Shown: positions 9,685-18,815 of the stretch, piece by piece
Layout of the letters: the number at the start of each line of letters is the position of its first letter
How positions within the stretch are numbered: the first letter of the stretch is position 1
From: JAAYAE01 sp963678395
Lineage (GTDB): Bacteria; Bacillota; Negativicutes; Acidaminococcales; Acidaminococcaceae
DNA length: 64,000 bases
Reading direction: 5' to 3'
Assembly: GCA_963678395.1 (NCBI GenBank)
Contig: OY782827.1
Coordinates: 1-64,000, forward strand
The notes under the pieces: generated by a model
What the model was told of the DNA's origin: nothing
The model's database searches: none
What the model saw: the letters and a program-made list of their open reading frames with translations, nothing else
Made by a program: the position numbers and the translations under genes

Positions 9685-10181
9685 ACGCCCACCTCTTTCA
9701 CTATAGCTAAAATTTCAGGTAAAATACTGAGCCATTCCTCACCACAACCAACTTCATAATCAGCATATTTACGATAAAGCGCTATACGCTTTTCATAAAT
9801 ATTATATATCTTTTCTTTACCTTCCGACAATAGAGGCCTAGTTGTAATATCCAAATCTTTAATGATTTGCTCTGGGCAACGATTTAGAAAAATAATGCAC
9901 CCAGACTCGCGCAAAGCCAACATGTTTTCTTCTTTTGTTACCACACCGCCTCCGGTAGCTATGATGCTGCGTACTTTCGAAGCTAAGTATGCTATAGTTT
10001 CACTTTCTACTTCACGAAAGACTTCTTCGCCCTCGGCAAAAAGTTCAGAAATTGTTTGACCTGAAACCTTTTCTAGCACTTGGTCGGCATCAAAAAAACT
10101 GCGTCCAAGATTTTTAGCCAATTCTTGTCCTATAGTAGTTTTCCCACAACCTGGCATACCAATAAGAATAATATTATTCAC
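9681..10181 (-). CDS. aroK: Shikimate kinase
   Basis: It phosphorylates shikimate with ATP to shikimate 3-phosphate. The Walker A loop GMPGCGKTTIG, DADQ with the shikimate-binding Asp, ATGGGVV and the lid arginines (TTRPLL) are all present in a 166-residue protein of normal length. The GTG start at 10181 has AAGGAG upstream and begins one base after the aroE stop; a longer in-frame extension to 10217 lies inside aroE and is unlikely. Confidence 0.95.
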   Translation of the reverse strand: MNNIILIGMPGCGKTTIGQELAKNLGRSFFDADQVLEKVSGQTISELFAEGEEVFREVESETIAYLASKVRSIIATGGGVVTKEENMLALRESGCIIFLNRCPEQIIKDLDITTRPLLSEGKEKIYNIYEKRIALYRKYADYEVGCGEEWLSILPEILAIVKEVGV

Positions 10182-10182
10182 T

Positions 10183-11004
10183 TTATACTCCTTGTATTTC
10201 TTGGGCAATACTTGCAATAAGTCCTGCCTCTATTTTACGTTCCAGCCAAATTTCTTCGGCTGCTACAGCTTGAGCTACCAACATATAGAGACCATTGCAA
10301 GTATTATGGCCCGCTGCTTTCGCATAACTCATAAAAAGTGTTTCTACCGGATTATAGATAAGGTCAACTACTGCAGTGTACCTTGCTACGACTTCTTGTG
10401 GAATAGGTGATGCTGCAATATAAGGATACATACCTACAGGTGTTGTATTGACAATAAGCGCCCCACCATCTTGCTCAGCTAGCTGCTCATAACTTACAAA
10501 TTTCAGTTTTGGTAAGGCTCCAAAATTAGAAAACCTCTTAGCCACATCTTGCAGGCTACGTGTAGCAACAGTAACACTTTTTACACCACTATCAACAAGA
10601 TATTGTAAGACTGCACGCGCCGCGCCGCCACTACCTAGCACCACAACATCTTTATGTTCTAAAGAAGTAACCGCATTGTGCTCAAGCAAACGACCGAACC
10701 CAAAGTAGTCCGTATTATAGCCGCGTTTTTCGCCCTTAGAAAAATATATTGTATTAACAGCACCAATAGCCTTTGCCTCAGGTGAAATGAAAGTTAAATT
10801 TTTCATCACGGCAATCTTATATGGTATTGTTACATTAACACCAATATATTTCTCGGCTAATCGTTCTATAGAGTCATCCAAGTCCTGCTTTTTAATTTCC
10901 AGCAAATCATATTTTCCTTCTATGCCCAATTTGCGAAATATTAAGTTATGTATTTGCGGAGAAAGGCTGTGTCCCAATTTTCCACCCAATAAAGCAAATT
11001 CCAT
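10183..11004 (-). CDS. aroE: Shikimate dehydrogenase
   Basis: It reduces 3-dehydroshikimate to shikimate with NADPH. The 273-residue protein shows the substrate domain (GGKLGHSLSPQIHN, then NVTIPYKIAVM with the catalytic Lys), the nucleotide motif VLGSGGAARAVLQYL near 127, VNTTPVGMYP, and the C-terminal Gln-rich helix MLVAQAVAAEE. It sits inside the aromatic operon between pheA and aroK with very short spacing. Confidence 0.96.
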   Translation of the reverse strand: MEFALLGGKLGHSLSPQIHNLIFRKLGIEGKYDLLEIKKQDLDDSIERLAEKYIGVNVTIPYKIAVMKNLTFISPEAKAIGAVNTIYFSKGEKRGYNTDYFGFGRLLEHNAVTSLEHKDVVVLGSGGAARAVLQYLVDSGVKSVTVATRSLQDVAKRFSNFGALPKLKFVSYEQLAEQDGGALIVNTTPVGMYPYIAASPIPQEVVARYTAVVDLIYNPVETLFMSYAKAAGHNTCNGLYMLVAQAVAAEEIWLERKIEAGLIASIAQEIQGV

Positions 11005-11012
11005 ATTTCACC

Positions 11013-12155
11013 TCATATTTTGTCAGCAATATAATTTCCCAAGATTTTACACTCATTTGCCTCTTTTTTTATTTTTTCCAAAGCCTGCTGCACAGCTGCT
11101 TCTTCTAGGTTACCACTAACATCAATATGAAAAAAACATTCCCAAGGTTTACCTTCAATAGGACGAGATTCAATATTAAGTAAGTTCAACCCTCCTACCT
11201 GAAAATAACTAAGCAGGCGATATAAAGACCCCGGCTCATGTTTTAGTGCTACTACCATAGTTATTTTATTGGCTTCCTCACTTTTTACAGGTTCGGCAGC
11301 AATAATAAAAAATCTTGTATAGTTATTGGTATTAGCATTAATACCGGCAGCTAAAATTTCTAGTCCATAGATACTAGCAGCTTCTTTGGATGTTACCGCT
11401 GCCATATAATTTGTCTTTTCTTTGCTAACTAGCTCCGCGCCCTTTGCCGTATTAAAGTAAGGAATTTGTTGCATATTTGGGTATTGACGAAAAAATGGAC
11501 GGCACTGGGAAAAACCCTGAGGATGAGAATAAACTTCAGTGATATTCTCCAACCTAGTTCCTGGCCAAGCCATTAAATTATGCTCCACTTTTATACACTG
11601 TTCGCCTATAATATAGCAGTTATACTGTCTAATCAAATCGTAGACTTCCGTAATACCACCAGTAGAAGAATTTTCTATTGGCAAAACACCATACTTTATT
11701 TTTCCCTCGCTCACAGCCTTGGCCACATCTTCAAATAACATGTAATTATTAATAGAAATATCAGCTTGGGCAAAATATTTTTTTACTGCCAAATAACTAT
11801 AAGCACCAGCGACACCTTGATAACCAACCGGGACAAGAGTTCCCTTAGGCCAAATTAAACTCTTGCGTGTTTTTGTTCCTGCTATAAGTTTTTTTTCTTG
11901 GTCCACGGAAATATCCATTATTTGTGCCATGATTTTGCGCAAACCATCAGCATAAGCAGAATTTTGCACGCGTTGTTTACATTTTCTCAAAACAACAGCT
12001 TCTCGCACCTCATCTCTAACCGGTAAATTATTGGCTTTCTTATATTCAGCCACCTTATTTACTGTTTCCATACGTTCTTCAAAAAGGTGAGCTATCTCTT
12101 CATCAATACGGTCAATGTCCGTCCTTATTTTACTTAAATCTAATTTCTCAGCCAT
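11013..12155 (-). CDS. pheA: Bifunctional chorismate mutase / prephenate dehydratase (P-protein)
   Basis: It converts chorismate to prephenate and then to phenylpyruvate, committing flux to phenylalanine. Residues 1-90 form an AroQ-type chorismate mutase helix bundle (RTDIDRIDEEIAHLFEERM). The dehydratase domain starts near 107 (VGYQGVAGAYSYLAVKKYF) with the NSSTGGI and YTRFFII motifs. A C-terminal ACT domain near 295-370 contains the phenylalanine-sensing motifs (LKHEPGSLYRLLSYF and NLLNIESRPI). Feedback inhibition by phenylalanine is therefore expected, alongside the transcriptional attenuator upstream of the operon. Confidence 0.96.
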   Translation of the reverse strand: MAEKLDLSKIRTDIDRIDEEIAHLFEERMETVNKVAEYKKANNLPVRDEVREAVVLRKCKQRVQNSAYADGLRKIMAQIMDISVDQEKKLIAGTKTRKSLIWPKGTLVPVGYQGVAGAYSYLAVKKYFAQADISINNYMLFEDVAKAVSEGKIKYGVLPIENSSTGGITEVYDLIRQYNCYIIGEQCIKVEHNLMAWPGTRLENITEVYSHPQGFSQCRPFFRQYPNMQQIPYFNTAKGAELVSKEKTNYMAAVTSKEAASIYGLEILAAGINANTNNYTRFFIIAAEPVKSEEANKITMVVALKHEPGSLYRLLSYFQVGGLNLLNIESRPIEGKPWECFFHIDVSGNLEEAAVQQALEKIKKEANECKILGNYIADKI

Positions 12156-12156
12156 A

Positions 12157-13248
12157 TTATAAACTCCTATTCGCTGCTAAAAGTAAATCTAAAATTGCCC
12201 AAGCAGTAACTGCCTCAATAACAGGCACAGCTCTTGGAACATTACAAGGATCATGTCGACCCTTTATCTCCAAAATAGTATCGCTTTTTGTAGCAAAATC
12301 TACCGTGGCTTGAGGTAATGCAATAGAAGGCGTTGGCTTAATCCCCACTTTGAAAACTATGGGCATCCCATTAGTAATTCCACCTAAAACTCCGCCATTA
12401 TTATTGGTTTTTGACGCCACCTTGCTGCCAGCCATGTACATGGGATCATTAGCTTCACTACCTAACATAGCAGTCAAAGCAAAACCTTTGCCAAACTCTA
12501 CAGCTTTTACAGCCGGTACAGAAAAAAGCACATGGGCAAGACGACTTTCTACTGAGTCAAAATATGGTTCCCCTAACCCCACAGGAATTCCTATTGCCAT
12601 ACATTCAATTGTTCCCCCTACAGAATTTTTTTGCTTTTTGGCTACCATAATAGCATCTATCATGGTTTCCCCTTTAGCATCTTCTAAAACAGGAAACCCT
12701 TTTTCTGATAACCCAGTTAATACTTCAGCACTTTCCCCTAAAGGATTAAATCCTTTATCGCAAACACTACCTATACTCGCAATATGAGCCCCTACAATAA
12801 TACCCTTAACTTTTAAAAGTTGTTTTGCCACCGCTCCCATGAAAACTAAAGGTGCCGTTAAGCGTCCGGAAAAGCTTCCTCCTCCTCTATAATCATTAAA
12901 CCCCGCATATTTTATTCTACCTGCATAGTCTCCATGCCCAGGGCGCATAACATTTTGCAATATACTGTAATCTTTAGAATTCTGATCCGTATTATGAATC
13001 AAGGCACAAAGAGGCATACCAGTTGTTTTACCTGCAAAAAAACCGCTTTCAATAACATAAGCATCCTTTTCTTGGCGCGCGGTAGACAATTCATTGCGAC
13101 CCGGAGCACGTCTACGCATTTCCCGATTAATAGCCTCCAAGTCTAATTCTACTCCCGCAGGTAACCCGTCTATAACCAACCCAATTGCCGGGCCATGAGA
13201 TTCTCCAAAAATTGTCATTTTTATTCTATCGCCAAATACACTACTCAT
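12157..13248 (-). CDS. aroC: Chorismate synthase
   Basis: It performs the trans-elimination of phosphate from EPSP to chorismate using reduced FMN. The 363-residue protein has the family signatures GESHGPAIGLVIDGLPAG near the start, RPGHGDYAGRIKYG-like text near 105, and RGGGSFSGRLTA near 125. The C-terminal signature GRHDPCNVPRAVPVIEA is also present. It is embedded in the operon with an eight-base overlap with aroA upstream and one base before pheA. Confidence 0.97.
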   Translation of the reverse strand: MSSVFGDRIKMTIFGESHGPAIGLVIDGLPAGVELDLEAINREMRRRAPGRNELSTARQEKDAYVIESGFFAGKTTGMPLCALIHNTDQNSKDYSILQNVMRPGHGDYAGRIKYAGFNDYRGGGSFSGRLTAPLVFMGAVAKQLLKVKGIIVGAHIASIGSVCDKGFNPLGESAEVLTGLSEKGFPVLEDAKGETMIDAIMVAKKQKNSVGGTIECMAIGIPVGLGEPYFDSVESRLAHVLFSVPAVKAVEFGKGFALTAMLGSEANDPMYMAGSKVASKTNNNGGVLGGITNGMPIVFKVGIKPTPSIALPQATVDFATKSDTILEIKGRHDPCNVPRAVPVIEAVTAWAILDLLLAANRSL

Positions 13249-14518
13249 AATTTCCTCCTAAACTGGCAAAATCCTCCCAAAACTTCGGATAAGATTTCGC
13301 TACGCATTCTGTACCAGTAAGTGTTAATGGCATTGTGCATCTAATACTGGCCACGGCTAAACTCATTGCAATGCGGTGATCGTTCCAACAATCCACCACA
13401 CCGCCTGTAAAATTATCTATTCCTTCTATTAGAAGTCCTTCCGGCAGCTCAGTAATCTTAGCACCAATTTTATTGAGCTCACTAGTTATAGCCGCCAAGC
13501 GGTCGCACTCCTTAATACGCAAGCGCCCAGCATTAATTATTTCCGTTTGTCCCTTACTTAACGCACCTAATACCGCAAGAATAGGAATAAGGTCGGGACA
13601 ATTGGCTGCATCAATAACAATACCCCTTGTCCTCATAGGTTTTACAAAGAGAGTATTACTAGTATAAGTAACAACTCCCCCCATAGCAAGCAGAATATCT
13701 ATAATGGCTTTATCTCCTTGCAAAGAATCTTTTTCCATACCCAGGCAGTTAATACTCCCTCCCAATGTTCCGGCAACCAGCCAAAAAGCTACTTGGGAAA
13801 AATCTCCTTCTACACTTGTCGTCCTAGGCAAATATTTTTGCCCCCCACTGATTTCATAGCGTTTATAATTTGTATGCTTAATTTTAATTCCGTATTTAGC
13901 TAAGGCGCTTAAAGTCATAGAAACATAACTTTGGGACTCTAATACTCCTGTAATTAACAAAACAGAATTCCCTGTCAAAAGTGGTAGCGCAAAAAGCAAA
14001 CCACTAATAAACAGAGAACTAACGTTCCCTGGCAACATATACTCACCCGCATGCAAGGGTCCCTGCACTGTTAAAGGCAGCCCCCCTTCTTTTGTAGTCG
14101 TATACATGAGTCCTTGCCTGTCAAAAATATCATAATAGGGCTGCAACGGCCTAATCACTAATTTACCATGACCATTAAGACTTATTTTCTCTTGCCCTAA
14201 AGCCGCTAAGGGAATTATGAAACGCAAGGTTGACCCTGATTCCCCACAATCTATTGTCTGCCTGCGCATACCCAAAACCCCGCCCTTGACAGCAAAAGTC
14301 ATCCTTCCACTATTATCTTGATTACAATCTATATGAGCTCCTAGAGCTTCCATTGCTCTACAAGTAGCTTTGATGTCCTCTGACATACTAATATTACTTA
14401 CTATACTTTTGCCTTCAGCAAGTGCTGCACAAATAAGTTCTCTATGTCCCATGCTTTTAGAAGAAGGAATCATTACTTGACCTTTTAAATTAGTTGGTAT
14501 TAAACGCAATGTTGTCAT
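13241..14518 (-). CDS. aroA: EPSP synthase (3-phosphoshikimate 1-carboxyvinyltransferase)
   Basis: It condenses shikimate 3-phosphate with phosphoenolpyruvate. The 425-residue protein carries SKSMGHRELICAALAEG near the start, CGESGSTLRFIIPLAALG near 95 (the glyphosate-site region), and the C-terminal RIKECDRLAAI and WNDHRIAMSLAVA motifs. The glyphosate-loop context GESGSTLRF has the class I-like Gly but an unusual Ser instead of NAGT; sensitivity is not predictable. The ATG at 14518 has AGGAG upstream; a longer frame to 14557 runs into aroB. Confidence 0.96.
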   Translation of the reverse strand: MTTLRLIPTNLKGQVMIPSSKSMGHRELICAALAEGKSIVSNISMSEDIKATCRAMEALGAHIDCNQDNSGRMTFAVKGGVLGMRRQTIDCGESGSTLRFIIPLAALGQEKISLNGHGKLVIRPLQPYYDIFDRQGLMYTTTKEGGLPLTVQGPLHAGEYMLPGNVSSLFISGLLFALPLLTGNSVLLITGVLESQSYVSMTLSALAKYGIKIKHTNYKRYEISGGQKYLPRTTSVEGDFSQVAFWLVAGTLGGSINCLGMEKDSLQGDKAIIDILLAMGGVVTYTSNTLFVKPMRTRGIVIDAANCPDLIPILAVLGALSKGQTEIINAGRLRIKECDRLAAITSELNKIGAKITELPEGLLIEGIDNFTGGVVDCWNDHRIAMSLAVASIRCTMPLTLTGTECVAKSYPKFWEDFASLGGNYE

Positions 14519-14526
14519 AAAAACTC

Positions 14527-15588
14527 CTAAACAATATATTTTGCTAAATCTACACAAGCTATTTTCAGTAAACGCCCTGAACCAATCTTATCTAAAACAA
14601 TAAGAGTAATATTACTTCCATTTTTTTTCTTATCTAAATTAATAACATCAATAATCTGTTTTGAGCTTAACCCTACATCCGTTGGCAATTTATATTGAGC
14701 CAATATAGCACGTAACCGCTTGCTGGTTCCTTGTTCAGTAAGGCCTAGTTTTTCAGTTTGTTCTGTTAACCTAACCATACCAATACCCACACCTTCACCA
14801 TGGGTATATTTTTTATAGTCATAACATTTTTCTACTGCATGACCAATAGTATGTCCAAAATTTAAAAGCATGCGCTCACTTAAGTCAAATTCATCATTTT
14901 TTACTATGCGAGCTTTTATTGTGCAGCATGCAGCAATAATTTCTATAATATTATCCAATAATTCTGCATCGCTGTATATTCCTTCTAACATAGTCCAAAG
15001 TTTTTCATCACCAAAAGCCCCATACTTAATAACTTCCGCCAACCCATCATGTAAATATCTTAGAGGTAGCGTAGCTAGTAATATAGGATCAATAAAAACA
15101 GCTTTAGGCTGATAAAAGCTCCCGACTAAATTTTTACCGGCAGGTAAATCAACGGCTACCTTTCCACCAACGCTACTATCAACTTGAGCCAAAAGCGTCG
15201 TAGGAATTTGAATAAAATCAATACCGCGTAAAAAAGTTGCTGCAGCAAAACCGCCTAAATCTCCAGGTACGCCACCACCTAATGTAACAATAAGATCTCC
15301 ACGCGTTATGCCAAAATTAGCTAAAGCAGCATATATGTTCCCCAAAACCTCTAAATTCTTACTAGTTTCCCCCGGTGATATGGTAATACAAGTAGCTTGA
15401 AAGCCTTCTGCAACAAGTTGCTGTAACAAATGTTCGCTATAAAGCTTCTCCACATTGGAATCTGTTATAATAGCAATTTTATCCGCAGCCGATAAAGCGC
15501 GAATTTTTACTCCGATTTCTCTCCACACACCTTTAGCAATGAAAATATCATATGAATTTTCCCCTAAATCAACGGAAATTTTTGGCAT
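14527..15588 (-). CDS. aroB: 3-Dehydroquinate synthase
   Basis: It converts DAHP to 3-dehydroquinate with NAD and a divalent metal. The 353-residue protein shows SPGETSKNLEVLGNIYAALA, the glycine-rich LGGGVPGDLGGFAAATFLRG, PTTLLAQVDSSVGGKV, and the metal ligands in LNFGHTIGHAVEKCYDY and THGEGVGIGM. A ribosome site AAAGGAG precedes the ATG at 15588. The start lies within the 3' end of tyrA. Confidence 0.96.
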   Translation of the reverse strand: MPKISVDLGENSYDIFIAKGVWREIGVKIRALSAADKIAIITDSNVEKLYSEHLLQQLVAEGFQATCITISPGETSKNLEVLGNIYAALANFGITRGDLIVTLGGGVPGDLGGFAAATFLRGIDFIQIPTTLLAQVDSSVGGKVAVDLPAGKNLVGSFYQPKAVFIDPILLATLPLRYLHDGLAEVIKYGAFGDEKLWTMLEGIYSDAELLDNIIEIIAACCTIKARIVKNDEFDLSERMLLNFGHTIGHAVEKCYDYKKYTHGEGVGIGMVRLTEQTEKLGLTEQGTSKRLRAILAQYKLPTDVGLSSKQIIDVINLDKKKNGSNITLIVLDKIGSGRLLKIACVDLAKYIV

Positions 15589-16444
15589 TGAACAGCTCCT
15601 TTCTCTTTTCTTTGGCACTGCACATCATATGTTCAATTTCCTCTCGGTCACCTGTTGCCAGAGCTTTCTTCCAAATTTCTAATTGTTTTTGCAATTTGGT
15701 TATTTCTGCTACTACATTTTTTCTATTATGCATAAATAAATCTGTCCACAAAACTACATTTATATCCGCTACTCTAGTAGCGGATATAACCCCCCCGGCG
15801 ATAAAATGCTTGCTATTAGAGTTCATAGATTCACTGTTAACGAGAGCTACGGCCATAACATGGGGCAAATTACTAGTATAAGCAATGATTTCATCATGTT
15901 CTTTCGGCGTTACTTCCACTACGTTTTTACAGCCTAAAGCGTAAGCAAAACTTTTTAGCCACGCTATATTTTTCTCTTTATTTTTAGCTCTGGAAACAAC
16001 TATGTAATTAGAACCATTAAAAATTTCGGCAGCCGATTGTCCATAGCCTTGCCCTTCACGCCCAGCCATAGGATGTCCTGCAACAAAATCATGGTCTGGC
16101 CCTAACAACCTATCCACCTGTTCTAGAAGATTACCTTTGATGCCAATAACGTCAGTAAAAATTACATCTTTTTTGAAGTTTTGAACGTTTTCCTTGACGA
16201 AATCCGTCACAGCCTCAGGGTTCAAGGCACAAATAATAACATCCGCCCTTTGCAAGGGTTCCATAGAATCAATACAGGTTTCCGTTATAACCCCTTCATC
16301 TTTAGCCATCAGAGCTACAATAGGGTTACTATCAACGCCAATTATATTTTTAACCTTTAAGTTTTTCAAAGCCTTTGCATACGAACCGCCAATTAGACCT
16401 AACCCTATAATAGCAAAAGTTATATCCTGCAATTTTTGCTTCAA
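15569..16444 (-). CDS. tyrA: Prephenate dehydrogenase
   Basis: It oxidatively decarboxylates prephenate to 4-hydroxyphenylpyruvate for tyrosine. The protein of about 291 residues has an N-terminal NAD site (FAIIGLGLIGGSYAKALK), the catalytic region VAGHPMAGREGQGYG near 130, and TPKEHDEIIAYTSNLPH near 180. There is no fused mutase or ACT domain, so chorismate mutase activity must come from PheA or elsewhere. I favour the TTG start at 16444, which has AAAGGTGGG about nine bases upstream; another TTG at 16495 would overlap the DAHP synthase gene. Confidence 0.93.
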   Translation of the reverse strand: MKQKLQDITFAIIGLGLIGGSYAKALKNLKVKNIIGVDSNPIVALMAKDEGVITETCIDSMEPLQRADVIICALNPEAVTDFVKENVQNFKKDVIFTDVIGIKGNLLEQVDRLLGPDHDFVAGHPMAGREGQGYGQSAAEIFNGSNYIVVSRAKNKEKNIAWLKSFAYALGCKNVVEVTPKEHDEIIAYTSNLPHVMAVALVNSESMNSNSKHFIAGGVISATRVADINVVLWTDLFMHNRKNVVAEITKLQKQLEIWKKALATGDREEIEHMMCSAKEKRKELFNAKNFR

Positions 16445-16478
16445 AATAGCGAACCCACCTTTAACTAATATACCTACA

Positions 16479-17492
16479 TTATAGTTCTCTTCCAACTATT
16501 TCCGCAATCGCAGAAAGTTCTTTCATAAGCTTAGCAAATCTGTCTGGTTTAAGACTTTGCGCACCATCACACCAAGCATTTTCAGGATCATTATGAACCT
16601 CTATCATAAGTCCATCTGCCCCCACTGCTACCGCTGCTTTTGCCAAGGGCTCTACCATCCACCACATTCCGGCCGCATGACTTGGATCAACTATGACCGG
16701 CAAATGGCTCAGTTTCTTTACTGCCGGTATAGCACTAAGATCTAGAGTATTACGGGTGTAAGTTTCAAAAGTCCTAATACCTCTTTCACAAAGTATAACA
16801 TTTTCATTGCCACTAGACATTATATATTCTGCGGACATAAGCCACTCTTCAATGGTAGCTGATAAACCTCTTTTAAGTAAAATAGGCACATTAGTTTTAC
16901 CTAATTCTTTTAAAAGTTCAAAGTTTTGCATATTACGTGCTCCTACTTGAATTAGATCAACACAATCGACAAATTTTTCTATTTTATCAATAGACATGAT
17001 TTCTGTAACAACAGGTAAATCATTCGCCTTACCTGCTTCTACAAGCATATCTAGGCCCTTTTCTTTTAGTCCTTGGAAAGAATAGGGTGAAGTACGTGGT
17101 TTAAAAGCTCCTCCACGCAACAAAGTTGCTCCTGCAGCTTTAACGGAAGCAGCCACTCCATTTATTTGCTCTGTAGTCTCAATAGAACAGGGGCCGGCAA
17201 TTACCGCTAATTTTTCCCCACCAAATTTGACTCCGTTGACATCAATGACCGTAGCCTCTGGGTGGAACATACGATTAGCTCTTTTAAATGGTTCTTGCAC
17301 TCGCATTACCTTTTCCACCCAATCATTAACCGTAATACTGCGGGGATCAAAAGTGCTAGTATCGCCAATGACACCATAAATTGTAATGTTAACGCCAACA
17401 ATTTCATTAATTTGAAAATTATTCTTTAGCAAAATATTTTTAATTTTTTCACATTCTTCTTGTGGTGCACCAGGTTTTAGTACAATAATCAT
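16479..17492 (-). CDS. aroF: DAHP synthase (3-deoxy-7-phosphoheptulonate synthase), intact copy
   Basis: It condenses phosphoenolpyruvate and erythrose 4-phosphate, the first step of the shikimate pathway. The 337-residue type I-beta enzyme has a ferredoxin-like N-terminal regulatory domain (about 1-65) and a barrel with AVIAGPCSIETTEQ, LLRGGAFKPRTSPYSFQG, GARNMQNFELL, LLKRGLSATIEEWL, and PVIVDPSHAAG. It immediately follows a near-duplicate gene that is frameshifted, so this is the only visibly intact copy in the window. Confidence 0.95.
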   Translation of the reverse strand: MIIVLKPGAPQEECEKIKNILLKNNFQINEIVGVNITIYGVIGDTSTFDPRSITVNDWVEKVMRVQEPFKRANRMFHPEATVIDVNGVKFGGEKLAVIAGPCSIETTEQINGVAASVKAAGATLLRGGAFKPRTSPYSFQGLKEKGLDMLVEAGKANDLPVVTEIMSIDKIEKFVDCVDLIQVGARNMQNFELLKELGKTNVPILLKRGLSATIEEWLMSAEYIMSSGNENVILCERGIRTFETYTRNTLDLSAIPAVKKLSHLPVIVDPSHAAGMWWMVEPLAKAAVAVGADGLMIEVHNDPENAWCDGAQSLKPDRFAKLMKELSAIAEIVGREL

Positions 17493-17507
17493 GATAAATT
17501 TCCCCCT

Positions 17508-18522
17508 TTAAATTTTTCTATCTACAATAGCTGCAATTTTTTCTAACTCTTCCATTAAAAGTGCAAATCTTTCTGGTTTTAAACTCTGCCCACCATCACA
17601 CCAAGCGTTTTCCGGATCATTATGCACTTCAATCATAAGTCCGTCTGCTCCAACAGCTACTGCTGCTTTTGCTAAGGGTTCTACCATCCACCACATTCCG
17701 GCCGCATGACTTGGATCAACTATAACCGGTAGGTGGCTTAGTTTCTTTACTGCGGGAATTGCACTAAGATCCAAAGTGTTACGAGTATAAGTTTCAAATG
17801 TACGAATACCACGCTCACACAAGATAACATTGTCATTGCCACCGGACATAATATATTCTGCAGACATAAGCCATTCTTCTATAGTAGCTGATAATCCCCT
17901 TTTAAGTAAAATCGGAACATTAGTTTTGCCTAATTCTTTTAAAAGTTCAAAGTTTTGCATGTTGCGTGCCCCCTACTTGAATAACATCAACACATTCAAC
18001 AAATTTTTCAATTTTGTCTATAGACATGATTTCGGTAACTATTGGTAATCCACTATTTTCCCCAGCTTCTACCAACATATCTAGTCCTTTTTCCTTTAAC
18101 CCCTGAAAAGAATAAGGCGAAGTACGAGGCTTAAAAGCGCCTCCTCGAAGAAAGTTAGCTCCTGCCGATTTTACTGCACCTGCTACTATATTCATTTGAG
18201 TTGAGGTTTTTATAGAACATGGTCCTGCTATAATAGCCAACTTTTCTCCGCCAATTTTTTGACCGCAGACGTCCACTATTGTATTTTCCGGATGGAACAT
18301 ACGATTGGCACGCTTATAGGGTTCCTGGACTGCCATAATTTTTTCTACCCAATCATTAGCGCTAATACGGCGCTTATCAACCATACTTGTATCGCCGACT
18401 ACACCAAAGATGCAAAAATTAACACCTCGACTTTCGTTAATATAAAACCCTTGTTTTTCCAAGCCGTTTTTTATTTTATTACACTCTTCTAATGGTGCCC
18501 CTGGTTTCATTACAATAATCAT
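17508..18522 (-). pseudogene. DAHP synthase, tandem duplicate with a frameshift
   Basis: Two frames (about 17947-18522 and 17508-17960) together encode a second type I-beta DAHP synthase, very similar to the downstream copy (for example LRGGAFKPRTSPYSFQG and PVIVDPSHAAGMWWM in both). The break is in the C run at 17969-17973; five C are present where four restore IQVGARNMQNFELL. The start ATG at 18522 has GGGAGAG upstream and is the first full-size gene after the attenuator. The copies may have differed in feedback specificity. It is a pseudogene unless the extra base is a read error. Confidence 0.85.
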
Positions 18523-18562
18523 TTTCAACACTCTCCCTTAAAATTTTTATGTGAATTTTGAA

Positions 18563-18591
18563 TAAAAAAAACAGACTCGCAAGGAGTCTGT
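18563..18591 (-). terminator. Attenuator terminator before the aromatic operon
   Basis: On the minus strand ACAGACTC-CTTGC-GAGTCTGT forms a perfect 8-bp stem followed by eight T residues, between the leader peptide and the first DAHP synthase gene. The 5' arm together with the preceding TATGAT can instead pair with GAG...ATCATA at the end of the leader reading frame, which would act as an antiterminator. Confidence 0.85.
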
Positions 18592-18634
18592 ATCATAACC
18601 AATCTTTAGTTAAAGGCCACACAAGCTGCCCCTT

Positions 18635-18772
18635 CTATTTATGATGTCTCGCTACGGAATTAGAACTATGAAATTGTGCGCAAGTAAAATAACCAACGCT
18701 AAAGTAATAGCTTTGGTCAAAAGTAAAAGCAAATTCAGTTGTCCAATTCATTGTATTTTGAGCATTCATCAT
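18635..18772 (-). CDS. Phe/Tyr-rich leader peptide of the aromatic operon (45 aa)
   Basis: This small frame has a weak purine-rich ribosome site (GGGCGG) before ATGATG. Six Phe codons (residues 14, 16, 18, 24, 29, 34), three Tyr (22, 23, 28) and one Trp (10) are packed into the central 25 codons, starting EFAFTFDQSYYFSVGYF. It ends within the region that can pair with the terminator's left arm. This is the standard design of a ribosome-mediated attenuator: stalling at Phe or Tyr codons leaves the antiterminator free, while completing the peptide permits termination. The function is inferred from the layout. Confidence 0.82.
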   Translation of the reverse strand: MMNAQNTMNWTTEFAFTFDQSYYFSVGYFTCAQFHSSNSVARHHK

Positions 18773-18792
18773 AAGTACCGCCCTTTGTAGTT

Positions 18793-18809
18793 AATTAGTT
18801 AAACTAATT
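18793..18809 (-). promoter_or_regulatory. Operator-like palindrome at the aromatic promoter start site
   Basis: AATTAGTT-A-AACTAATT is a perfect 17-base palindrome that covers the expected transcription start, 7 bases downstream of the -10 box. Its half-sites resemble those of the E. coli Trp operator (AACTAG), but the centre is one base longer. It may bind an aromatic repressor; the identity of that protein is not known from the window. Confidence 0.5.
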
Positions 18810-18815
18810 GGTGTA

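Noticed and set aside
12350..12787. Long plus-strand frame opposite aroC
   Set aside because: It is a shadow of a highly conserved gene; low-complexity product, no start signal.
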